A stretch of 5,150 nucleotides of DNA, taken from positions 1-5,150 of the forward strand of contig CAOSZT010000154.1 in assembly GCA_948528155.1 (NCBI GenBank), in the 5' to 3' direction. The translations under genes and the position numbers were made by a program. This DNA comes from an uncultured Clostridia bacterium. GTDB lineage: Bacteria > Bacillota > Clostridia > TANB77 > CAG-508. Positions 1 through 5,150 of this stretch are shown piece by piece (position 1 is the first letter of the stretch; each line of letters begins with the position of its first letter). Under the pieces are notes generated by a model, which searched no databases, had not been told where the DNA came from, and saw nothing but the letters and a program-made list of their open reading frames with translations.

Positions 1-17
1 AAAAAATAAATAAAAAA

Positions 18-44
18 TTGAATAAAAAAATAATTTAGTATAAA
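18..44 (+). promoter_or_regulatory. Possible promoter of the small hypothetical gene
   Basis: A TATAAA box at 39-44 is preceded by TTTAG, giving TTTAGTATAAA, almost the same string as the -10 region of the gyrA promoter (509-519). A TTGAAT hexamer at 18-23 could be the -35 box, but the 15-base spacer is short. Reading ATTGAA at 17-22 gives 16 bases. Transcription would start near 51, leaving a leader of about 38 nt before the start at 89. The surrounding DNA is nearly all A and T, so chance matches are likely. Confidence 0.4.
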
Positions 45-88
45 AATAAAAAACAAAGGCAAAATAATAAAAAGAAAGAAGGGATAAA

Positions 89-385
89 ATGGACAAAGAA
101 AAAATAGAGGGGACAATAGAAAATATATATGAGATAAAATATGATTTATTAGACCAAAAGATAACACAAAAAATCAAAGAAAACAAATACAAATTAAAAA
201 AGACAGAAGAATTAAGAATAATGGAAGAAATAAAAGAAAAACTAATAAGAAAGCAATTAGAACAATTATTAAAAGAACTAGATGAAAATAGCAGAATAAA
301 AAACTCAATAATAATGAAAGAAATGTACAAACAAGGTTTTATTGATGGAGTAAATTTAATTATAGACTGCAAAATTAAAGGCTAA
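89..385 (+). CDS. Small lysine-rich hypothetical protein (98 aa)
   Basis: I do not recognise the family with confidence. The protein is short, soluble-looking and very rich in Lys, Glu and Ile, with no membrane segment, signal peptide or cysteine motif. Residues about 20-75 look strongly helical and could form a coiled coil. The C-terminal part ends in a YKQGFIDGVNLI pattern, a type of GF-x-DG-x-x-L ending that I recall from small Firmicute proteins of unknown function; this is memory, not a search. The ATG is preceded by a purine-rich site, GAAGGG at 78-83, five bases upstream, and an in-frame TAA at 68-70 rules out a longer start. The gene lies 171 bases upstream of gyrA on the same strand. 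Because gyrA has its own strong promoter, the two need not be co-regulated. The good ribosome binding site and the fully open frame support a real gene; function is unknown. Confidence 0.75.
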   Translation: MDKEKIEGTIENIYEIKYDLLDQKITQKIKENKYKLKKTEELRIMEEIKEKLIRKQLEQLLKELDENSRIKNSIIMKEMYKQGFIDGVNLIIDCKIKG

Positions 386-490
386 TTAATGGTAAAAAAA
401 CAATAAATACTACGGAAAACACAGGTTTAAAGTATGTATCAAAAAACATTAGATTTCCCTAAGTTTTTAACAAATTTTTGCTGAAATTGC

Positions 491-519
491 TTGCAAATTT
501 TAGTATGGTTTAGTATAAT
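491..519 (+). promoter_or_regulatory. gyrA promoter, sigma-A type
   Basis: TTGCAA at 491-496 (consensus TTGACA) and a perfect TATAAT at 514-519 are separated by the ideal 17 bases. The start point would be near 526, giving a leader of about 31 nt. TTTAGTAT occurs twice in tandem here (499-506 and 509-516), the second copy overlapping the -10 box. No clear hairpin terminator for the upstream small gene is visible between 386 and 490, so some read-through into gyrA is possible. The promoter is inferred from sequence only. Confidence 0.75.
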
Positions 520-542
520 ACAAATGTAGAAAATACAATGAA

Positions 543-550
543 AAGAGGGA
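543..550 (+). promoter_or_regulatory. Ribosome binding site of gyrA
   Basis: The purine stretch AAGAGGGA lies six bases before the ATG at 557 and matches the anti-Shine-Dalgarno sequence moderately well. It decides the gyrA start. The other nearby ATG, at 538-540, is in a different frame and has no such site upstream. Confidence 0.65.
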
Positions 551-556
551 AAAATA

Positions 557-3013
557 ATGGAAGAAACACCACAAAGAAGAGACGGGAAAATAATAGAAAG
601 AGATATAGACAAAGAAATGAAAAATGCATATATAGATTATGCAATGAGTGTTATTGTATCTCGTGCACTTCCAGATGTTAGAGATGGTTTGAAGCCAGTA
701 CATAGAAGAATACTATATTCAATGCACGAAGATGGAATAACATCAGACAAAGCATATCGTAAATGTGCTAATACAGTAGGTTCAGTACTAGGGCGTTATC
801 ATCCACATGGAGATAGTTCTGTATATGATGCAATGGTAAGATTAGCTCAAGATTTTACAATGAGATATCCATTAGTAGATGGTCATGGTAATTTTGGATC
901 AGTAGATGGAGATAGTCCAGCAGCTATGAGATACACTGAAGCAAGAATGTCAAAAATTTCTGAGCAAATGCTTACGGATATTGAAAAAAATACAGTTAAT
1001 TTTATGCCAAATTATGATGAAAGATTACAAGAACCAACAGTATTACCAGCAAGAATACCAGCATTACTAGTAAATGGATCATCAGGTATAGCCGTAGGTA
1101 TGGCAACAAATATACCACCACATAACCTATCAGAAGTAATTGATGGAATTATAAGAGTAATAGACAATCCAGAAACAACAGTTGAAGAATTAATGGAAGT
1201 TATAAAAGGACCAGATTTTCCAACAGGTGCAACAATTTTAGGTAAAGAAGGAATAAGACAAGCATATACAACAGGTAGAGGAAAAATTACAATGAGAGCA
1301 GAAGCAGAAATTGAAGAAATGGGGGGAAATAGACAAAGAATAATAATTACATCATTACCATATCAAGTAAATAAAGCTAAGCTTGTAATGACAATAGCAG
1401 ATTTATCAAAAGAAAAGAAAATTGAAGGAATAGCAGAAGTAAGAGATGAATCTGACAGAAAAGAAAAAACAAGAGTTGTTGTAGAATTAAAAAGAGATGC
1501 AAGACCACAAGTTATATTAAATCAACTATATAAACATACACAAATGCAAGAAACATTTGGTACTATAATATTAGCATTAGTAGATGGAGCTCCTCAAATA
1601 TTAACATTAAGACAATGTTTAGATTGTTATATAAATCATAGAAAAGAAGTAATTTTAAGAAGAACAAAATTTGAATTAGACAAAGCATTAGCAAGATTAC
1701 ATATTTTAGAGGGATTAAAAATTGCATTAGACAATATAGATGAAGTAATTAGTATTATACGTTCTTCTTATGATAATCCAAAAGAGAGATTAATGGAAAG
1801 ATTTGGATTATCTGATATACAAGCTCAAGCAATTCTTGATATGAGATTAAAAACACTATCTGGATTACAAAGAGAAAAGATAGAAGAAGAATACAATGCA
1901 TTAATGAAATTAATAGAACACTTAAAAGCAATATTATCAAGTGAAACATTAGTATATGGAATAATAAAAGAAGAATTATTAGAAATAAAAGAAAAATATG
2001 GTGATGATAGATTAACAAAAATATTACCAGCAGTAGGAGAATTTATTGAAGAAGATTTAATAAAAGAAGAACAAACAGTAATAACATTAACTCATTTTGG
2101 ATATATAAAAAGAATGCCTGTAGACACATATAAAAGCCAAAGAAGAGGTGGAAAAGGAATTACAGCAACAGCAACAAGAGAAGAAGACTTTGTAAAACAA
2201 ATATTTACAGCGTCTACACATGATACAGTATTATTCTTCACAAATAAAGGAAAATTATATAGATTAAGAGGATATGAAATACCAGAAGCAGGAAGAACAG
2301 CAAAAGGGACTGCAATTGTTAACTTACTAAATTTAGATGTAGGAGAAAAAATATCAGCAGTAATACCAATTCAAAACTTTGCTGAAGGAAAATACTTATT
2401 AATGGCAACAAAAAATGGATTAATAAAGAAAACAGCACTTACAGAATATAACTCTGCAAGAAAAACAGGATTACAAGGGATAACACTAAAAGAGGAAGAT
2501 GAACTTATAACTGTAAGACTTACAGATGGAGAAGACAATGTTGTACTTGTTACAAAAGAAGGTATGTGTATAACATTTGACGAAAAAGAAGTAAGACCTA
2601 TAGGAAGAGTATCACAAGGTGTTATAGGAATAAGACTAAATGATGGTGATGAAGTAATTGGAATGGAATCTGTAATTGCAGGAGGAAAAGCAACACTTTT
2701 AGCTATTACTGAAAATGGATTTGGTAAAAGAACAGAATTAGATGAATATAGAGTTCAAATAAGAGGTGGAAAAGGCGTTATAACTTACAAAATCACACCA
2801 AAAACTGGAAAATTAGTAGGAGTAAGAATAGCAACAGAAGAAGATGATGTGATGTTAATAACAGATACTGGAACAATTATAAGACTACAAGTAAAAGATA
2901 TAAGTGTCCTTGGAAGATCAACACAAGGAGTTACGTTAATGAGAACAAATGATGGAGGAAAAGTTGTAAGTATTGAAACTTTAACACCAGAAATGAAAGA
3001 AACAGTTGAGTAG
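557..3013 (+). CDS. gyrA: DNA gyrase subunit A
   Basis: GyrA is the DNA-cleaving subunit of the cytoplasmic A2B2 gyrase, which uses ATP (through GyrB) to introduce negative supercoils. The 818-residue length is normal for Firmicutes. The N-terminal winged-helix, tower and coiled-coil breakage-reunion region spans roughly residues 30-500. The active-site tyrosine is Tyr126 in RYTEAR (Tyr122 in E. coli). The quinolone region GRYHPHGDSSVYD has Ser87 and Asp91 at the E. coli Ser83 and Asp87 positions, so no classic resistance change is seen; Ser88 replaces the Ala84 of E. coli. The C-terminal beta-pinwheel (about 504-810) shows six blade repeats. It carries the GyrA box QRRGGKG at 528-534, which separates GyrA from ParC, plus a second box-like QIRGGKG at 734-740. 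There is no long acidic tail. It is expressed from its own promoter, and gyrB is not adjacent in this window. The gene ends in TAG, directly against the palindrome. Confidence 0.98.
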   Translation: MEETPQRRDGKIIERDIDKEMKNAYIDYAMSVIVSRALPDVRDGLKPVHRRILYSMHEDGITSDKAYRKCANTVGSVLGRYHPHGDSSVYDAMVRLAQDFTMRYPLVDGHGNFGSVDGDSPAAMRYTEARMSKISEQMLTDIEKNTVNFMPNYDERLQEPTVLPARIPALLVNGSSGIAVGMATNIPPHNLSEVIDGIIRVIDNPETTVEELMEVIKGPDFPTGATILGKEGIRQAYTTGRGKITMRAEAEIEEMGGNRQRIIITSLPYQVNKAKLVMTIADLSKEKKIEGIAEVRDESDRKEKTRVVVELKRDARPQVILNQLYKHTQMQETFGTIILALVDGAPQILTLRQCLDCYINHRKEVILRRTKFELDKALARLHILEGLKIALDNIDEVISIIRSSYDNPKERLMERFGLSDIQAQAILDMRLKTLSGLQREKIEEEYNALMKLIEHLKAILSSETLVYGIIKEELLEIKEKYGDDRLTKILPAVGEFIEEDLIKEEQTVITLTHFGYIKRMPVDTYKSQRRGGKGITATATREEDFVKQIFTASTHDTVLFFTNKGKLYRLRGYEIPEAGRTAKGTAIVNLLNLDVGEKISAVIPIQNFAEGKYLLMATKNGLIKKTALTEYNSARKTGLQGITLKEEDELITVRLTDGEDNVVLVTKEGMCITFDEKEVRPIGRVSQGVIGIRLNDGDEVIGMESVIAGGKATLLAITENGFGKRTELDEYRVQIRGGKGVITYKITPKTGKLVGVRIATEEDDVMLITDTGTIIRLQVKDISVLGRSTQGVTLMRTNDGGKVVSIETLTPEMKETVE

Positions 3014-3055
3014 GAAAAAGGAAATAGGGACACTCATTAGGAAAACGGGAAAAGG

Positions 3056-3198
3056 GGGACGTTCCTTAAAATCCCTAAATAACGGGAAAAAGGGACACTC
3101 CTTTGTTAAAAGATATTATTTTAATTATTAAATAATACAATTTTTTAACAAAGGAGTGTCCCTTTTTCCCATTATTTAGGGATTTTAAGGAACGTCCC
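3056..3198. repeat. Middle palindrome module (B) enclosing C
   Basis: The arms 3056-3083 and 3171-3198 match at 27 of 28 positions. The one difference is C3083 against A3171, which would be a G-U wobble in minus-strand RNA. The arm starts GGGACGTTCC and includes TTAAAATCCCTAAATAA, so it differs from modules A and C except in the GGGAC core. Confidence 0.85.
3084..3170. repeat. Innermost palindrome module (C)
   Basis: The arms 3084-3111 and 3143-3170 match perfectly over 28 bases. Each arm contains GGGAAAAAGGGACACTCC followed by TTTGTTAAAA. The loop between them is AT-only apart from G3112 and C3138 and forms its own small hairpin. Confidence 0.9.
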
Positions 3199-3240
3199 TC
3201 TTTCCCGTTTTTCCAATGAGTGTCCCTCTTTCCCTTTTTC

Positions 3241-3633
3241 TTATTTTTTAAATCTCAAATCTTCACCAAAGAAATAATAAATATCATAATAACCAGCAAT
3301 TCTTGAACCAATACGTTCTTCATAATTTTTAAAAATATCATTAATATTCAAATTAGAAGAAATAATAGTCTTAGTAATTTTATTATTCAAATTCAAAATT
3401 CTAGTATTTAAAATAGTAAAAAGCTCACTAAGTTTCATACTATTCAAACTTTCAGTACCCAAATCATCAATAATCAATAAATCACAATTAAGAATTGACT
3501 GATAAAAGTCATAACCACAATCTTTCTGTCTATTCATCTTATAATCTATTACGGTTTCAAGTAATACAGGAGCTGTTTGATAAATTACAGATTTTCCCTT
3601 TTTAAGAAGTTCAGATGCAATACAATTTGACAT
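3241..3633 (-). CDS. C-terminal AAA+ fragment of the DnaI-like loader (130 aa)
   Basis: This frame carries the ATPase core without its P-loop. It has Walker B LLIIDDLGTE (fragment residues 52-61; Asp261-Asp262 in the repaired protein), sensor 1 KTIISSN (88-94), and ERIGSRI with Arg107 and Arg111 as arginine-finger candidates. The C-terminus FFGEDLRFKK is typical of the family. The first Met (3633-3631) is internal to the repaired protein, four codons after the Walker A threonine. It has no convincing ribosome binding site, so independent translation is doubtful. The TAA stop is at 3243-3241, touching the palindrome. Confidence 0.75.
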   Translation of the reverse strand: MSNCIASELLKKGKSVIYQTAPVLLETVIDYKMNRQKDCGYDFYQSILNCDLLIIDDLGTESLNSMKLSELFTILNTRILNLNNKITKTIISSNLNINDIFKNYEERIGSRIAGYYDIYYFFGEDLRFKK

Positions 3634-3640
3634 AAATGTT

Positions 3641-4249
3641 TTACCGTAAACCAGTAGGACCTACAAATAGTAAATTTTTACAATCTATACTATCAAACTT
3701 ATCTATAAATTCAATACATTTATTTTTTATATTTAAAATATTCTTCCTTGGAGAAATATTAAAATTGTATTTAGATAAATCTACTTCATCAGAAAAAATT
3801 GTTTCATTAAAATTATGAAAATTTTCTTTTTCAAGATTATATATATTAGATTTATTAAAAGCAATATTTAACAATTTTTGTTTCAAACAATTACACATAG
3901 TAGAATTAAAATTATCATCTAAAGTAAAACCTGTATCATTACAAACTTTACATTCATAAAAGGGTTTCAAATAATCTAAATCATAATTATTTCTAAGTAA
4001 AATAGATTCTTTTTCTTTCTTCAAATCTGCAATTCGTTGTTTTAAACTATCAATAGTATAAGAATTAGAAGTATTATTTAAGATATTTTTTGCAGTATTA
4101 ATTGCAAAAGTATTTAATTCATTATCGATTTCTTCTAAACGAGGAATTAATTTATATAGATTATCTTTTCTTCTATCCAAATCTAGTTCAGCATTTACTT
4201 TTTTTTGTTCATATTCTCTTAATAAAGAATTTAAAACTTCATTTACCAT
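3641..4249 (-). CDS. N-terminal fragment of the DnaI-like loader (202 aa)
   Basis: This open frame covers the helicase-interaction half. Residues 1-90 are charged and helical, probably coiled coil. Cys100, Cys103, Cys119 and Cys121 (C-x2-C-x15-C-x-C, with NDTGF after the second Cys) resemble the zinc-binding N-terminal domain known from DnaI. A linker then leads to LLFVGPTG, the first half of Walker A, and the frame ends two codons later with a rare CGG codon (the only Arg CGG I noticed in the window) and TAA. The start is secured by AGAAGGAG at 4256-4263, six bases upstream of the ATG. Translated alone, the product would lack the ATPase core. Confidence 0.8.
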   Translation of the reverse strand: MVNEVLNSLLREYEQKKVNAELDLDRRKDNLYKLIPRLEEIDNELNTFAINTAKNILNNTSNSYTIDSLKQRIADLKKEKESILLRNNYDLDYLKPFYECKVCNDTGFTLDDNFNSTMCNCLKQKLLNIAFNKSNIYNLEKENFHNFNETIFSDEVDLSKYNFNISPRKNILNIKNKCIEFIDKFDSIDCKNLLFVGPTGLR

Positions 4250-5150
4250 TATTATCTCCTTCTAAATTATTATCATCAGCATTTGCATATAGAAAATCTA
4301 AATTATTATATTGACGTTGTTCATAATTAGATTTTGAAACTTTAGATTTTAAATCTTTTATATCTTTATTTTGTTTTTTACGTTGCTCTAAAAAAGCTTC
4401 TATTTGATCTGGAGTTTTTAAATTTCTATCATGCCAATCTGTAATTATATTATTAATATATTCAAAAGTTGGATTTTGTTTATAAGTAGTCCTCTTTAAA
4501 GCTATTTCTATTATATCCATATCATATGAAAAATCTAAAACCCAATTTTCTATATAAGCTTCTTCATATTGAGTTAAACCACCATGTTTCCCAAGTTTTT
4601 TCGCAATAAGATTTTTTATTTTTTTCAATTTTTCTTGTTTTTGATCATATAAATCTAGATCATTCCAAGTATGTATTTTATTAGCACCCCAAGCCTCAGC
4701 AACAGTCTGTACATATTTTTTGTGTAAAGCTGAACGTTTATAACAATAATCAAATAAAGTAATCATAACTTGTTCATCAAAATTATATTTCCTAAACCAT
4801 AAATCAATATCATTATACCAAGTAGGACCCATAATGCCTTGAAAATACATATTATTAATATGTTCAATAGCTTTTGCACGTGATTGATTTTTAGAAACTT
4901 GTTCCATTTTTTCTTTAGATTGAGTAAGATTAGGTTTATATAAATTATTTAAAGTTGATTCTTGTAAATCTATAACTATATATCCAGTAGTTTTTTTCAA
5001 TATTAAAGCATTTTCTTCTAAAAACTTCAAACCATCATTTATAACTTTTACAGACAAAGACAGTTTTTTAGACAAATCATTTATTTTTACTTCCTTATTA
5101 TATTTTGAAAGAAATATTAAATATAAATAAATTTTTAAATAATCACCAGG
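4239..5150 (-). CDS. dnaD: DnaD/DnaB-like primosome protein, 5' end outside window
   Basis: This is a replication initiation and restart protein of the DnaD/DnaB family, which remodels DNA and helps DnaI load helicase. The frame is open to the window edge: 303 residues are visible and the N-terminus is missing. Residues 1-62 of the visible part form a winged-helix domain beginning PGDYLKIYLYLI, then a recognition-helix-like segment and a GYIVIDL wing. Two DnaD (DnaB_2) domains follow, at about 97-165 and 180-250. Each ends in the family signature: Y-x3-V-x3-W (Tyr146, Val150, Trp154) and Y-x3-I-x3-W (Tyr231, Ile235, Trp239). The tail is charged and Asn/Lys-rich. A TTG at 5075-5073 could be taken as the start, but it falls inside the winged helix and 25 family-like residues precede it, so it is not the start. 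Winged helix plus two DnaD domains resembles Bacillus DnaB more than DnaD, so the symbol is approximate. It lies upstream of dnaI with an 11-nt overlap, and its promoter is not in view. Confidence 0.9.
   Translation of the reverse strand, partial: PGDYLKIYLYLIFLSKYNKEVKINDLSKKLSLSVKVINDGLKFLEENALILKKTTGYIVIDLQESTLNNLYKPNLTQSKEKMEQVSKNQSRAKAIEHINNMYFQGIMGPTWYNDIDLWFRKYNFDEQVMITLFDYCYKRSALHKKYVQTVAEAWGANKIHTWNDLDLYDQKQEKLKKIKNLIAKKLGKHGGLTQYEEAYIENWVLDFSYDMDIIEIALKRTTYKQNPTFEYINNIITDWHDRNLKTPDQIEAFLEQRKKQNKDIKDLKSKVSKSNYEQRQYNNLDFLYANADDNNLEGDNNGK
4256..4263 (-). promoter_or_regulatory. Ribosome binding site of dnaI inside the dnaD-like gene
   Basis: On the minus strand AGAAGGAG precedes the ATG at 4249 by six bases. 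It lies in the last codons of the upstream gene, whose TGA (4241-4239) falls 11 bases into dnaI. This arrangement suggests translational coupling and fixes the dnaI start. Confidence 0.85.

Larger units (their letters stand above)
3014..3240. repeat. 227-bp nested palindrome filling the gyrA/dnaI intergenic gap
   Basis: The interval is one inverted repeat: arms of 98 bases (3014-3111 and 3143-3240) around a 31-base AT-rich centre. It begins at the base after the gyrA TAG and ends at the base before the dnaI stop codon. Each arm holds three modules with a GGGAC core: GGGACACTC (3027), GGGACGTTC (3056) and GGGACACTC (3092), mirrored at 3162, 3198 and 3226. The centre can extend the stem, because TATTATTT (3114-3121) pairs with AAATAATA (3130-3137). 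The left arm is purine-rich and visibly richer in G than the flanking genes, which suggests foreign origin. It has no ORF and no obvious target duplication. Seen: the palindrome and its modules. Inferred: a non-autonomous, REP/MITE-like mobile repeat that may also stop transcription from both sides. Confidence 0.95.
3014..3240. terminator. Likely bidirectional terminator between convergent genes
   Basis: RNA from either strand would form a very long stem immediately after a stop codon. On the plus strand the distal stem runs into a T-rich tract (3227-3250). On the minus strand the transcript ends in a U/C-rich stretch complementary to 3014-3026. This is not a compact GC-stem-plus-T-run terminator, so efficiency is uncertain, but no other terminator candidate exists for gyrA or dnaI here. 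Confidence 0.5.
3014..3240. repeat. Outermost palindrome module (A) enclosing B and C
   Basis: The outer arms (3014-3055 and 3199-3240) share GGGACACTCATT and a GGGAAA spacer but have drifted: by eye about four substitutions and two one-base gaps in roughly 43 aligned positions. The terminal GAAAAAGG / CCTTTTTC pair is still perfect. Confidence 0.8.
3241..4249 (-). pseudogene. dnaI: Helicase loader DnaI/DnaC-like AAA+ ATPase, frameshifted in Walker A
   Basis: DnaI-type loaders use ATP to place the replicative helicase on DNA at origins and restart sites, working with DnaD and DnaB proteins. Two abutting minus-strand frames (4249-3641 and 3633-3241) are the two halves of one such protein. Removing one base near 3646-3650 joins them into about 335 residues, a normal family length, and restores the P-loop GPTGLGKT (197-204). 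As it stands the frame reads GPTGLR and then stops at TAA (3643-3641). The rest is well conserved: zinc-type cysteines, Walker B LLIIDD, sensor 1 SSN, and the arginine motif RIGSR. The gene overlaps the upstream dnaD-like gene by 11 nt. A base-calling or assembly error, a genuine recent mutation, or recoding are all possible. Loss of an essential loader would need a second copy, so an error seems most likely to me. The symbol follows Bacillus usage. Confidence 0.85.

Noticed and set aside
471..501. Direct repeat CAAATTTT (471-478 and 494-501) upstream of gyrA as an operator
   Set aside because: Eight-base AT-rich repeats are common by chance here, and there is no symmetry or third copy.
538..675. 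ATG at 538 opening a short frame that overlaps the start of gyrA in another frame
   Set aside because: It has no ribosome binding site and no family-like content, and it lies in the leader where AT-rich chance ATGs are expected.
557..800. Three of four noticed CGT arginine codons lie in the first 80 codons of gyrA, suggesting a mosaic or recombined QRDR
   Set aside because: AGA codons are interspersed in the same stretch, the number is too small, and the encoded residues are the ordinary sensitive-type sequence.
1321..1326. Run of six G in gyrA as a possible slippage or frameshift site
   Set aside because: The frame is intact across it, encoding Met-Gly-Gly-Asn, and the protein downstream is normal.
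1755..2018. Minus-strand open frames inside gyrA (also at 2785-3033 and 500-703)
   Set aside because: Their composition is the mirror of the real gene (runs of Leu, Ile, Ser and Phe), and there is no ribosome binding site or recognisable domain.
3014..3240. CRISPR-like array because GGGAC motifs recur about every 30 bases
   Set aside because: The motifs are mirrored rather than in one direction, the units differ in sequence, and the spacers are also palindromic.
3636..4314. Plus-strand open frames opposite the dnaI-like gene (3636-3818 and 4102-4314)
   Set aside because: They are antisense shadows of a clearly conserved AAA+ protein and carry no motif.

Overview
The window is strongly AT-rich, uses AGA for nearly all arginine codons, has Shine-Dalgarno sites of the AGGAG type and standard stop codons. 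It carries a GyrA plus a DnaD-domain/DnaI-type helicase-loader pair. Together these point to a low-GC Firmicute, most likely an uncultured or commensal clostridium-like bacterium. This is inferred from gene content; no species can be named.

Layout: (1) 1-88, a short AT-rich leader with a possible promoter. (2) 89-385 (+), a 98-residue, lysine-rich hypothetical protein. (3) 386-556, an intergenic stretch holding a good sigma-A-type promoter for gyrA. (4) 557-3013 (+), full-length gyrA (818 residues) with the catalytic tyrosine, an unmutated quinolone-resistance region and a canonical GyrA box. (5) 3014-3240, a near-perfect 227-base palindrome that fills the gap between two convergent stop codons exactly and is built from three nested inverted-repeat modules. 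(6) 3241-4249 (-), a DnaI/DnaC-like AAA+ helicase loader whose reading frame is broken by one extra base inside the Walker A loop. (7) 4239 to beyond 5150 (-), a DnaD/DnaB-like primosome protein with two DnaD domains; its true start lies outside the window.

The minus-strand genes form a translationally coupled pair. The dnaI ribosome binding site and start lie inside the 3' end of the dnaD-like gene, with 11 nt of overlap, which fits co-loading of the replicative helicase at origins. Gyrase is transcribed toward them, and the palindrome sits where it could end transcription from both sides.

The most unusual items are the Russian-doll palindrome, whose arms are identical at the core and increasingly diverged outward, and the P-loop frameshift in an otherwise well-conserved replication gene. 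I saw no CRISPR array, tRNA, rRNA or transposase gene.
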